From assembly GCA_032358165.1 (NCBI GenBank), contig JAALGY010000044.1, forward strand, positions 124,001 to 188,000: a stretch of 64,000 nucleotides of DNA, read 5' to 3'. Under the pieces are notes generated by a model, which saw only the letters and a list, made by a program, of their open reading frames with translations, was not told the origin of the DNA and made no database searches. Both the position numbers and the translations under genes were made by a program. The DNA is from Diplosphaera chodatii. Its lineage: Eukaryota > Chlorophyta > Trebouxiophyceae > Prasiolales > Stichococcaceae. Below, piece after piece: positions 12,145-25,100 of this stretch. The stretch's first letter is position 1; every line of letters begins with the position of its first letter.

Positions 12145-15100
12145 GGCGCCATGCCAGATGCGACGCCACAAAACATCCAAACACCATCCCAGCCAGATTG
12201 CAGCGATGTTATCGTGCTGCTATCAGACGACAGCGATGCTGACGCGGCCCCTGGCTTCACACCAGACAGCGGCATGACAGGCGCCGGCGGTGCTGCAGTG
12301 ACAGGGGCTGGTGACTCCGACGTCATCATTATCAGGGAGTCAGAGCCACAGCAGGGCGAGGATGCGATGGATGTCAAGATAGAGGACGGGGCCTTGGAGT
12401 CGACCTTCGATTGGGTGCCCAGGTGATGTCAGTATCCAGTAAGCTTGCAGGTAGTCAGTCGATTGCTTGTGTACTCTTAAGGTCTGTGACATGCAGCACG
12501 TAATAGGCTTGGTGCCCTGTCTTGTGTCATTGTTGCCACGATCTGGAATTTATGGGAGCCTTCATGGGCAGGGTGGGCGACGATGTGGAGGCGCAGCTGG
12601 AACTCAGAACTACCAACGACATATGTTGGAGGCCGGGTGTGGTTACAAGTGTCAGGGAGCGCAATAGCGGGCCACCCATACTTCATATCCAGTGGTCCGA
12701 ATCCGAGAACTCAAAGAAGGTACAGATGATGATGTATCAAGTTTGTCTCGACACAATCTGGAGCTCGAGCTGCTTTGAAGCTCATGAGGTATTGCCATGA
12801 TCATGGCTGCATCATGCCAAGGCACACTGGGTGACTTTCCCAGAAAAGCATGCATATGGCCAATGCAGGTGCGGCTAAGATGCCTGCGGCCGGTGCTTCC
12901 TGCTGAAGCTGCTACACTGGACTTGGACAGGCTGAGTGTCGGACAGGTGAAGGACTGCCCCTGATTGCACGGCCCTAGATTCTGAAATGTACCTGCGTTC
13001 CTTACTTGATACACAATCTCAGGCAGCATCTCTCAAAGTGCATACTCGTTCGGGCAGGTGCTCGAGCACAATCATGGACCCGGTCTCATCTTCTGGCGGC
13101 GCGGCATTGTGATGGCGCTGCAGCGCACAGGCATGCCGAGACTGTTCATCTGCATCCGCAGCACGACTTTGTTTGTGCAGAGCGGCGTCGATGACGTCGT
13201 GGTCAGAGATACGATGACCGACATTGACGACTCTGTGCCTGCAGCCAGCTTCCGGTGGCACCGCCACGACTGGCGCAGCACCCAGGCGACCTGCCTGCCG
13301 CAGCCAGCGCTGACCTCCGCCTTCGTGTACTTCTGTGGCGTGGGCGTCATGGAGGTGCTCATTTCCACTGGCATACTGCTGTGTGACAGCTTCTATGGGT
13401 CGTTCGCATGTGCTTGGCAGATTTGCTTCGTTGCAATAAGGCAGGTTGCCAAAGCACTGGCACGCCCATGCGTCGCAGCAACACACTGCTGTGCGCTGAC
13501 CTGTGCTGTCACTCCTCCCATGCAGATGCCGCTTGGCGAGTTGTGCAGCTCCCGCACGCGCAGCGCGCTGGACTGGCAGGAAGGCGTGTGGTGCCCTGTG
13601 GATGTACATAGCGCAGGTCGGCAGCTGCTGTGGAAAGAAGGTAACAATTCTTTGGGGCGTCACGCAACATTCTAAGGAGTGGTTGAACATGCAGCTGGTC
13701 ATACCAGTTTCGTAGCTGAATGGACCAGCAGGTTTAGGCCCTGCAGATGTTCAGCTAGCTGTGAGCAAACGACTGGCCGTAGCATGTCGTAATGGGCATG
13801 CGCTTGATCGTGTGCGTCACGTTAGACTATCCGCCAATGGGAGGCTGGCCAATGCGATGCAGGCCATGCAGAGCTCAACAGGAGCCGCGACAAGGCAGCA
13901 ACACAGATGTTCGAGTTCGAGGCGTCGCAGGCAGAGGGCAATCAGAGCACATCCTGTCAGCTGCAGGTCCAGCTGGCCAGATTCATGGCGCGCCGCCCAT
14001 ACGCCTGCTTCAGGTGGGTTCTGCTGTTTTACAGTGCTATCAAGGCTTGCGTTGGAGTGTGAATCGTGACACAGATTGCTGTGAGAGGTGCTGGGGTGCC
14101 ACAACGCGAGACAGCTTACTCCTGTGCAGCTCGTGCCTGACAGCTGCTCTGCACATCCCACAGACGCGCCCAGCGGGCCATCGGGCTGGCGGTTCCAGTG
14201 ACAGCCACGCCACGGCGCAAGGGGTACAGATCAACGGCGTACGACACCTCCCTGAACGCCAAGGGGAAGAAGGGCAAAGCAGTCGCAGCAGCGGCAGCCA
14301 CAGCAGGAGCCGAGGCAGCAGCAGCGGCGGCAGCAGCAGCATCATGCGGCAGGAAGGCAGCCTCAGATGAGGATGAGTGGCCAACCGGCATTCAGCCCGT
14401 CAGAGCAGGTGCAGCATCAGGTTCACTTGCCAGTTGTTTGCAGGGTCAGACACACGAACCCACCTGCATGTGCTTTGTATTGACAGCAGACAACCTCACA
14501 GCCACATATGGCAGGCCCTTTACTTCAAATCTCGGCAGGAAGCTCAACGTAATACGCGAACTTTATACTGCAATACAGGCAAGCGGCCGGCATCGCAGAT
14601 GCAGAAGGATGCGCGGGCACAGGCACGCAACAAGCAGCAACAGGAGGGCTTGTCGAACCTGCAGTCGAAGGTCAGCACATACCTGGCACATCCCTGCGAA
14701 CGGTGTCTCCACAGCTTCACACACAGATGGTCCAGGTGTTCAGATGTTCAAGCATGGGTGACACTGATGTGCCAGTCAATTTCATCCTGACCACATTCTG
14801 TGCCGCGCTATGATGACAGAAGCGCAAGCTGGAGGCGCAGCGCGCGCGGCGCGAGAGCATCAGCACCATGTTCAGCAGCCAACGCCAGGTGGAGTTGGAC
14901 CAACAGGAGCGTGACGCTGAAGTCATGTTGTACCCTGACGACCCCCGGCAAACGGTGCAGACTGCGGCTTACATCTGTGTCACAGTCTCCATCCTGCTTT
15001 GACTCTCAGGGGTTTCAAGCCCTCACACGTGTGGCATAGGCGGTAAGAGAGCTGCTTGCAGCACACGCCAGACGTTGACATCACTTATCCAGCCGTCGTC

Positions 15101-18100
15101 TGTCGCCGTGATGCTCAGGTGGCGGTGGTGGGGAGCATCGCAAAGCATCTAAAGGAGCATCAATGGGAGGGGCTGCGCTTCCTGTGGAAGTGCTGTGTCG
15201 TCGACCACGCGGTGCCCTTCTGTCATCAGGGCTGCTGCGTGCATAGTGTAGTGTCTTCGATCCCCTTCCCGGCATGCTACATACCAGCAACACGCGGTGT
15301 GCTTTGATATGCCTTCACACTGAGCCGATGCCTCAAGTGCTTATGCAGGTCAACTTCTGCAGTTCGCTGTGTCTTGCGGCTCGATGCCTTGAAACACCAG
15401 ATGATATAGTTTGATCTGCTTGCATGCAGCAAGTGGAGGCAGCACAACGGCTGAGTGACGAGGAAGAGGAGGTTGCTGGCGGGTGCATCCTTGCGCACAG
15501 CATGGGGCTCGGCAAAACTCTGCAGTCCATAGCCTTCCTCCATACATTCCACAGGTGCTGAATGGTCATCTGCTCGCCGGCACTGCATGTTCTGTGATCG
15601 TGTGCATAGGATGCCACACCTGCCAACATGTCTGTGACCCTTGTCCCTGCTTTGTCGTAGCTACCACCCCGACAAGCGCAGCCTGCTGGTAGTCCCAGCC
15701 AATGTGACGCACAATTGGAAGGAAGAGGTGAGCATGCCTAAGGTCGTGGGCTGTACTATGCTTACAAAGCTTGCGTGTGCATCAGCACATCACCCTAACA
15801 TCTTCACGTTGTGACCTGCCAACAGTTCAACAAGTGGCTGCCAGGCAGCCAGACATCCGAGCTCACCTCTCAAAAGGCAAGGTTCAAAAGCTGATGTCGT
15901 GCATCACGGTGGTTCCTGACGGTGACAGACAGACGTGAGCTGTGACAACGCACGACCGTGCGATGAGGGTAACATCGTCCGCAGGTGCTGGTATACGACA
16001 AGCCGTCCGACGCAGTTAAATGGGCCACAGTCCACGGCTCAGTCCTGATCATCAGTTACGACAAGCTGAGCAGGGCATTGGGCGCTCGTGCTGCCAAGGT
16101 AAAGCTGCAAGTTGAAACTCCATGTAGAGGCCGCCCAATGCACCGAGATGTTGCACATGTAGGGTTAGATTTACTGTGCTGCTTGGTTGGTCCAGGGCCA
16201 GAAAGGTAAGCGGACGGTGTCGCCGATTGTGGGAGAAGACAACATTGAGGCAGATGCCGCTGACGGATCTGCAGCGCCTGACAAACGCTCTGATCAGGTG
16301 AGGTCCGGTCTCAAGGTTGGCAGGTTGGGCCTTGGCTGAGGGTCCTTGACATAATGCTCTCCTCTTTGTTGCAGGAAAAGCAGGTTGGTGAGCTGCTGCG
16401 ATCATATGCCGAGGTTATCATCGCCGACGAGGTGACAGCTGCACTGTGCAGGCTTGGCATTTGGTCAGGTGGTGTTTTTTGCTGGTGACCAAAGTCGACT
16501 ACAAATGTCCTTGCACCTGCGCAGGCGCACCTGCTCAAGCATAAGCAGACCAACATAAATGTTGCAATGAACTTGCTGACAACGAACAGGAAAATTGCGC
16601 TCACGGGATATCCACTTCAAGTGAGGCTCAGCAAAGGATGCGCATGCCCTGCCGTGACATGAAGTGCCAGTTTGTGCTGTGTCAGCATGCTCACTGGTCA
16701 TGTGTTATGCTTGCAGAACAACATCAAGGTGGTGGCTGTAGCGGCCTGCATTTGCAGCCAAACACAAATCCTGTTGTTCTGCCAGGTTTAATGAGGTCAT
16801 GAATTCAATAAGTGTTGATGGGCCACCCTGCAGGAGTATTATACAATGGTGCAGTGGATAAAGCAGCCCATCTTTGAGGACGAGCGCTCGTTTGAGCACA
16901 GTTTCATTGCCCCAATCACCGCAGGTAAGGACAGTTGCACTTGCAGCTGTAAGACCCTGACTGACAGCCCATTCCCTGACGTCATCTGGCCTGGCCGTGT
17001 CACTTTGGCTACGACGGCTGCCTTCAACCTTCAGGCCAGGCGCTGGAAGCGACTCCACAGGAGAAAAGGGACATGGTCGAGGCGCTTTCCATCCTGCACG
17101 ACTTCACTGCACCCTTCATCCACCGCAAGGTGCAGAAATGACACACGGGGCAACACCTCGTCGCTTTGTTGAGCAGTTATAGATATACCGCCCAACATGG
17201 TGCCTGCTCCATGTTCAGGGCCCTGAGATTCTGGAGCTGGCGCTGCCAAAGAAGGAGGTGTGCCAGGGATGATGTCGTGAACAGTGTCATGTGCACAGTG
17301 ACGCCACCCAAGTGATACGCTCAGAAGATTGCCGGCGTCTCACTGGCTGTGGCAATCGCACAGGAGCACATCTTGCTACTTTGGCTGAACCCTGTACAGG
17401 AGAAGCTGTACCGGATGTTCTGTGAGGTGCACAAATGCAGCTATAGCATGGGATTGCATGTTTGAATGCGGTTGCAGGGTCAAGACGAGGTGCATGCTGC
17501 ACAACATATTTCTGAGCAGTTCTGCTGTGCTGCACAGGCAATGACTGACAAATCCTCTCGCGATTATTTTCGTGATCATACGTGGCTTGGCAAGCTCTGC
17601 AACAGTCCCCAAGAATTTCTGCTGGACATTCGCAAGGTGCACAAACAACACCACATCAGGCCAGACAGCGTGGCGTCAAACAGGCTGTGGTCACAACATC
17701 CATGGTGAGTCAAACAGTCCGTGCATTGACATCCGCTTCTTCCATGGCAGGCTGCCGAACAGGTGTCATACAAGATCACCAGCCAGACGGACGACCCGCT
17801 GCTGGCGGCAATGCATGACTCTATGGCGCTAGTCAGGGAGCCCGGCAGTGGCGCCGATAACGCTGGCAGCAGCCGCGATGCCAGCCCTGTTGCAGAATCC
17901 CCGCAGGTGATGGCCATCTCACCCCGGTTGCTGAGCGGCATTTGGTCACATCCATCGCAGCAAACCTGTAGGTTGCTTGGGGGCAGGTGTCCGATGCTGA
18001 AGACGAGACTGGCGTACCAGCTGCCGGGAGCAAGGCTGGGAAAACAAAGGGACGGCAGAAACCACTACCTCCAGGTGCTCAACACCACTCAGTGGCTGCT

Positions 18101-21100
18101 CACAGCATTGTCATCGTGCGCAGGTGAGTGATGTGTGCATGTGTCTCAGGGTAACAATAATTTGACGCATCTGTGCAGGGCTGGCACACCGAATGTGCAG
18201 GCTGATTGAGGAGCATGGGGAGCAGGATCTGCAGTTCAATGCCACTGCCAAGGCGTGGGTTGTGCGCAAGGTGATCACTTTGACATGTGTGGTCTCTATC
18301 TTGACTGTGTCAGATATTGCCTGCATAGAGCCAGGCGCTGCTAGCATATTGCCCAGTTGCGCTGCCATGTAATGGTTTAAGAACTCAGCTCAATTGTCGT
18401 TAGGCAGGCTTCAAGCAATCTTTCTTGGCTATAAGCGATCAGCATGGTCGACTATGCACCTGGCGATCATGCAGGTGCTGGCGGAGTGTCAGGCGCGCGG
18501 CGACAAGCTCGTCGTGTTCTCGCAGACGCTCAACAACCTGAATGAAGTGGAGGCCATTATGCAGCAGGAGTATGGCTGGGCTGAGAGCCGCCAGTACCTC
18601 AGGCAATATCTCCCAGTCTGATAGCATTGAATTCTGCTTGCTTCGCTTGTATTTTGGGAGCAGTGCAGGGGTACGGGGGCTGTTGGCTGATGCACAGGCT
18701 ACATTCTGGCAGTTGAGCACCTTGGCGCAGAGCCATGTACAGGTGGCTTTGATGTGTCATGGCATCGGCCAATGGTCATGGTTTGCTGCTGTTGCGCCAG
18801 GTTGACTGGCCAGACGACTGCTGCAAAGCGCCAGACGAAAGTGGCACACTTCAACAGCGGCGCCTCCAGTGCACAGGTCTTCATCATCTCGACAAGAGCA
18901 GGTGCTGCTGCAGATCAAGATGGTTTCAGCACACACGTCTGTGCCGGCCGGATGCCGTATCATGCCATGGTACCAGCCACCACTTGGGTTTGGTCAACAG
19001 CGATGCAAGCGACGTACTACATCACCGTTGAAGTAAGGGCAAGCTGACGAGGCCTATCCACACCAGGGTCCCTGGGTATCAACTTGGTGTCGGCATGCCG
19101 GCTGCTCATCTTTGACGAGCCTGAAAACCCAGGTGCGCACGCATGTGCGTGTCACAGGCTGGGTGATAACCGGGCTGACATGATGCCCCGCATCATATGG
19201 AGCTGAGGGGCTCAGACCCGCATTACGTCCTGGCCCCTGCAGTCCACAATGCGCAGGCCATTGCGCGCATCTTTCGCTTCGGGCAGACGCGGCCATCTTT
19301 TGTGTACCGCATGCTGTACAATGCCACCTTCGAGTTCCGACTGTACCGGCGAAATCTGGACAAGGAGGGCCTCTTCGGGTGAGCAGGAGGTTCAGTCGAT
19401 GTGCAGTAGAGCTGCTAAGTCGTCGTGTACAACGTTGGATGCAGACACCTGAAGTCATATTCAAATTGTGCATCTTGGGTCACTGGGCGGCTGCATGCGG
19501 AGCTCCACAGAGATGCCCAGCGTGTGTTGCCGTCACCGCAGGCGCGTGGTGGAGAAGGTCAACGTGAAGAGTGCGTGCGCATGCCTCATTCAAATGCACA
19601 GTGCATTGCTTGGGCAAAAGCGCAGCAGTTCAGCCCTCCACATATGGCTGTACCTCACGAGGGGAGGTTGTTCACAGGAGAGCCGCCACTCTGCAGGTGT
19701 CAACAAGAAGCCGGACAAAGCATTCTACCAGTTTCTGGCGGCATCCACCATCCAGACAAAGCGCAGGCAGCCCGTGCCGCCATGCCCTGCCGACTCCCTG
19801 CTGGTGAGGGTCAGTGGCTGCGGGGCGTCGCCTCCTGCCTGGCCTGCAGGGATGGTGGGGTGGTGATTTGCCTGAGGAGCAGGCCTGTGCACGGCAGAGC
19901 AGTGCACAGGTCGTGCGCCTCCTGTGTTTGAGTAGACGACACCCTGGTGCTCTCGTGTTCCATGCTCCACATGCCTCGACTGATGCGCTCAGCTTGCATG
20001 CATCAGGATAAGCTGATCTCGGACGATCAGGCGCCAGACGGCCCACACTGGCTCGCCAAGTGGGAGCGTCATCGTGACAACCTGCCGACCGACCCCAGCG
20101 TGAGTGGGGGTTGACATGCAGCTCGGTAACAGCAACCATCGTCCGTGAAGCATGCTGTGGGGCACACTCCCTGTTGCTGGTAGTGACAGCAGCGCTAGCC
20201 CCGGCTGATCCCTCCCGCAATTGTGGTGAGACCACCAGCCGGATGCCAGCTGTGTTGCCGCGACAGGAGGCGCTGACAGCGGAGCAGAAGCGCGCGGCCG
20301 CCGCCAGCTACGCGGGCAGGCGCATGGGGCCACGCGGCGCCAGCGGTCAGAGCGACCACCAGTGGCGCCGCCTCCGCCGGGTGCAGCCCGCTGTGCTGCC
20401 ATATGCCTGATGCAGTCTGCCCGCCCATACGGCTGTGAACAATGCTGAGCGCGTCCAGCATGCTCCTGAACGGAGGGCCCCTACTCGGCTCCGATGCCGG
20501 TGGCCTCTGCAGCCGGGCGTAGCACCGCCGTGCTTACAACGCTGGTCTCGTGCAGATCCACAACATCGATGAGGAGGAGGCGCGGGCGGCGGCGCACCGG
20601 GAGGCCGCAGAGCGCGCCGCCGCCGAGGCCGCCGCCGAGCACGCAGCTGCAGCAGCCCGCGCGCAGGTGCCTGGGCCGGGAAACCGCTGGTCACTTCAGC
20701 AGGCGCACGAAGTGGTCATGCGATGCATCAAGCAATGACGAGGTCGTGCACCCAGAGCTGGCAGCTGTGCAGCGATGCAGGCAACCTCTTGCTTGCCCCC
20801 TGCTGCAGGCAGCCGCTGCGAGTCAAGGGCACCCAGTGCCACATGGGATGGCACCGCCACACCAGCCAGTCAACAGTCTTGACGAATTGGGCGGTTATGC
20901 TGCGTTTGAAGACATGCAGGTGATCAGCTGCTGGCATGAGCTCTTGCGGTCAGCAACACTCTTGCTGGATGTCAACCAAAACATTTCGATCGTGCTATCC
21001 ACCAGGATGCTCAACACATGGGAACATGTCAGCAAATTTGCAAGCAGCTGAGGGCATGTGTCCCAGGTGCAGGTGCAGGAGGAAGTCACAGTGCCGTCAG

Positions 21101-21144
21101 CAGGCGAAGGAGCAGATGCAGTTCTCGATCAGCCTGCAGCGTAA
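8076..21144 (+). CDS. ATRX/RAD54L2 (ARIP4)-type SNF2 chromatin remodeller
   Basis: Very large gene of about 30 exons. The N-terminal half (8076-14.9 kb) is low complexity with a coiled coil after the ATG (QALRDNHRADVQALHDGYKR), acidic Ser/Asp blocks near 9.7 and 10.05 kb, a SUMO-interaction-like motif (DVIVLLSDDSD, 12205-12237) and a Tudor/Agenet-like segment (VGDDVEAQLEL..WRPGVVTSV, 12578-12720). The SNF2 ATPase follows: HLKEHQWEGLRFLWK (15.14 kb), Walker A AHSMGLGKTLQ (15.49 kb), LLVVPANVTHNWKEE, DEAH split by an intron (16431/16525), motif III LTGYPLQNN, RGDKLVVFSQTLNNLNEVE (18.5 kb), STRAGSLGINLVSACRLL, and motif VI ARIFRFGQTRPSFVYR (19.27 kb). TGYPLQNN and the post-helicase RVVEKVN and LTAEQKRAAAASY segments fit ATRX/RAD54L2 rather than RAD54 or INO80. 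No ATRX-type Cys-rich ADD domain was found. The last exon ends with TAA at 21142-21144. The N-terminal exon chain is inferred from frame continuity, for example the in-frame join 12424/12578; it could hide a second gene. Confidence 0.75.
12109..12143 (+). repeat. (GCA)n microsatellite coding for poly-alanine
   Basis: About eleven to twelve uninterrupted GCA units lie inside an exon of the SNF2 gene and encode an alanine run. Length variation here would stay in frame. Confidence 0.85.
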
Positions 21145-22170
21145 TCATCGGGTGCTGCACCTCCCAAGTGGCAATAGAGCTGCGCAGGCACTGCCATCAG
21201 CGGGGCGGGTGTTGATTCGAAGGCCTAAGCTTCTATGAAGTGGCTCGAACCAGTCGTCAATTAGGAAGAGTTGCAGGTGCTTTGAGGACAGCACCACGAG
21301 AACTGCAGCCTCTGCAGCTAGGTGGCAAGTGTACATATCTGAGAGTGTGAGGATCACACAGGGGATCTGCTTGTATGTGGTTTCAGCAGCGCACTGTACT
21401 TGGACTTCGGTGGTACCAACAGTCTGCAGCCTTCGCAACAGCGTATCTGCCATCAGTGAATCGCAATGCGTTCGAAGCAGCACTTGACAGTCCATAGTGT
21501 CTGTACATAACACGAATACCTCCGGTCTGCAGCATTTGGGCCACCACAGCTGCCGCCAGCCCTGCTCACTTCCGCCCCAATTCCACAGCCAGGCCTGGTC
21601 ACTTTGAACCGTGCACTTTCCTGTTGGGGTTTGCATATCGTGACAGAAAGGCTACAGGGTGGGTGCTGTCATTACAAATCCACAGCTCTCCACGACTGAC
21701 CCAAATCAGGCGTTGGCGCTGCAAAGCCAATACACAGTCCAGAGCAGCAGTATTGATTCTCGAAAGCTCTGCGCACATCAGTTTCTGCACATTTGCTGTG
21801 TAATGCGGCTTGACGGATGGGGAACTTGCCACTGGTGGCGCTTGTGCTATCCTCAAATGCTGTCCTTCTCGCCCATCAAGCCGAGTGCGAAATCTGAGGA
21901 TTCAGACTGACATCGATATCAGCACGCGGCACCAGGGTCTTGCTTGCCATCTTCAGGTGTCTGTTCGTCATTGGGTAGTATAGACATGTCACATTGTCCT
22001 TTGTGGCCTTGCTCATTGTCCTGCAAGCCACAGAGTGAGGGCAAATCAATACAACTGCTGGTGTATTTATCCAAGCATCGCAATGCAGCTTGCAGTCCAG
22101 CCAAGTCGAGCCTTGTGCAAGATAGAAGGTCAGAGGCGACGCTCACAGGCTGAAGTGCTATGCACTGCAT
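21145..22170 (-). CDS. Doubtful small gene or gene remnant
   Basis: Between the SNF2 stop and the Cys/His repeat gene, three minus-strand open stretches (21919-22170, 21599-21856, 21145-21636) have protein-like composition, for example LDLAGLQAALRCLDKYTSS and KQIPCVILTLSDMYTCHLAA. I recognise no family and could not prove the joins. The same bases could be the long 3' untranslated region of the neighbouring minus gene; a TGTAA on the minus strand lies near 21672. ATG at 22170 is only the first in-frame ATG of the first stretch. Confidence 0.2.
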
Positions 22171-22197
22171 AGGATGCAGCAACTGATTGACAGCAGC

Positions 22198-25100
22198 TCA
22201 TTTCAGCAGCAGTCTGATGGCGATGCGAAGCCTGTCACGCGGCGATGGCGGCCAGCCCAGCAGGTCCAAGCTCCGGTGAGGGTTTGGCACCACCTTCACC
22301 TGGAAACATGGCGAGACGGTTCACGGGTCCAGGTCGACAAAGCATGTGATGGCAGTTGGTACCACAGGTCGGTTTGTGCTGGGGTTGTTGTAGCAGTGAG
22401 ACATGTGCCCCCCTGTCGAATCGTATCAAATCAAATGCTCACCAGCGTAACGATGCAGTCTTCTGACTGGTTGACAGCCGACATGACGCGGCACACCTCG
22501 TTGGCCATGTCATAGCATAAATGTGCATTCTCATCAATCTCCAAAATGCCGATCGTCTGCAGGAGTGGCACAGCGAGGTACGAGCATGGCAATCGATGCA
22601 GTAGTAATGCTGGTCACCATATTTGTTGGTATCGAAGTCTGCGGTGCAGCGTGCACCTTGTCTTTGAGCACCATTCTGGCTTTGCTCAGCGGCTGAGTGT
22701 TGCGCTTGAAGAAAGACGGTACCACATTGTGCAGCAGCTCCAGCTTGGTCTGCAGCAGCAGGTACGAGGTCAAGGCTGCGTTACGGAGGGTTCTCTCAGG
22801 AGCTGAACTGTGACGGGCAGATGTTCGCTTGATTGTGCACGCATGTCCTTCACCATTCACAGTGGAGGACCCAGTGCACCTGATCAGGGTAGTCGTGGAT
22901 GTGGAGCGGAGCCGTGGGCTTGTCGTTCGACCCCATGTACTGCAAATGCCATGACGATCAGGTGCAGTCGGTGCCCATGCACACCGATGCTGGAATGTGC
23001 TATGGTGACGACAATGGCTTTGCCTCTGCAGCATCAGTTGCTCCACATGGGCAACCACGTATCCTCACCCCTCTAATTGCCGTGCTGTTGGACACAAGCA
23101 CCTCGGCGGTTGCCGCATCTGTGACAACGATGTCGCGGCGGGCAATGGAGGACACCGCCTCAAAGTCGTCGAAGCCAAGGTTTAGCATGTTGACCTGCAT
23201 GAGCGGGGGCCTCAAAAGTCGTGCATTAGGATGCATATTCGGCTGCAGCAAAAAGGTCTGCGATTTGAAGCTGCACAAAGCGTCCATGTAGCCCACTGCA
23301 CCTCCTCCCTGAAGACGTACTGCTCCTTGAGTTCCTCCTTCAAAACCTAAAGCCGCTCACGAGGGACTTTTCAGAAAGGCAGAAGGCAGGCACTGCCTAA
23401 CTCGCAGGTGCTGACAACTCAAGCGCAGGGCAGATCCGGAGGCAACAGGCAGTGCGCACCTCCAAGCCAACTGCCTCGTACTTCTTGTAGCGGTCCTCCG
23501 TTGTCAGGTCATCCGCTGTGACTCCGTCTGCGCAGAAGGCACAGCGCAGCTCGCTGTAGCGCTTGACTCCGTTGTGGGTGCATGGTTCACCATCTGGCGT
23601 GCCGGGGCACCGTGTGGACTGCCTGTGCGAATTGGAGGGTTTGTTTGACAGCATCAAAACACTCCTTTTGATGGTTCGTCGGGGTCACACAAGGCCATGG
23701 AAGAAATGCAGACAGTGGACCATGTGCTCCTTGTAGCATCAACGTTGATGTCTATCGCACAGTTGTACATACAGTGCATCGGTATGTTGGCGGGCAGAGG
23801 TCACCTAGGGCAAAAGTAGCAAGACCACTAGTGCAACTCACTTGACGAGCTGCATGCGGCGGTCGGCTTGTGCTGCTGCTTCTTGCGGGTTGAATATCTG
23901 CAGGTTCTGCGTCTCTGACACCATCGTCGCGTCGCTGTGGCGCTTGCAGTGCGTTGTCGTGAAGCGCTTGCACGGCGGGCCGAAGCTCGCCCTGGTCGAA
24001 CACCCCTCCTCGGAGCACTCGTTCAGCGATTTGCCTGCAATTGATGGCAGCGGTGCATTATGACTGGAATGCAGAGAATGTTGAACACCACTTGTGAATC
24101 GGACTGCTAAACCTATTGCTGCCCGTTGCTCGCCAAGCCTGTCGGGCATGCGTCTGGCTCAACACATGCTGGCACTCGAAGGAGGGAGTCAATCCTGATA
24201 CTGGGTTCACAACAGGCGCCAAGCTCGAGTGCAGAGCGCGCAAACATTCTGCACACATCTGCACATCTGCATCTGCACAGATCCGATCTGCACAGATCTG
24301 CATCTGGTCTGAGGGCGCACCAGTCCTCAGTTGGACGGCCTGTCGATTGCTGATGTAGTGCTCTACGGACTCCAACGGCTCGCTGGCCATCTCGGAGCTG
24401 GAGATGGCCATCTCGTAGTGAAAGTGGCACAGCTTGGCGCTGAAGCTCTTCTTCTCGTTGTCCCAGTCCCCGTAGTATGCGGTGGTCGTGCAGCCTCCAT
24501 GCTGGCAGCTGCTTGGCCGTTTGCCTGCAGTATGTACATCAGCTGTAACAGTCTGGTTCTAGGGTGCGTCACAGTCACAGACTTCCTGCCCAGGGTATGG
24601 GTCATAGCGCAGGACACCTGTGCCCAGATGCTCAGGTTTGAATATACGCAACAGCTGCTGCAACTGTAGCATGGCCAAGCTGCATGAGCATGCTTGGCCA
24701 GAGGCAGTCTGGCGCCGTGTCATCAGTGCATCTGGATGGTCAGAAGCCAGGTGGGAGCACGCGACGGCGGCAAGCAGCATATGGACCTCACAGTCGACCT
24801 GTCTACGAGAACTTTACAACAGCACTGAGCATGCCTGATGCACCCTGGAGCTGATCTTTTGTTGGTGTCTACGGCGCTGAGAGGTGAAGTCGGCCGAGAA
24901 GTCGCACCGTTCTTGAGCTCAGCGGCCCTATAGCTCGTGATGAGGTGGTGGACGTCCTCGCCGCTGGCCTTCAGCTCCTTGAAATGACTGGAGCAGAACT
25001 TGCCCTTCCAACTCTGCTCCTCCTCGTCGTACACCCCGTAGTATGCGCATGTCGTGCAGCCTCCATGCTGGCAGCTGCTTGGCCGTTTGCCTGCAGTATG

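Noticed and set aside
24240..24310. Short tandem ATCTGCAC-like units as a CRISPR or satellite array
   Set aside because: Irregular 6-12 base units without spacers, at the start of an intron; an ordinary intronic low-complexity tract.
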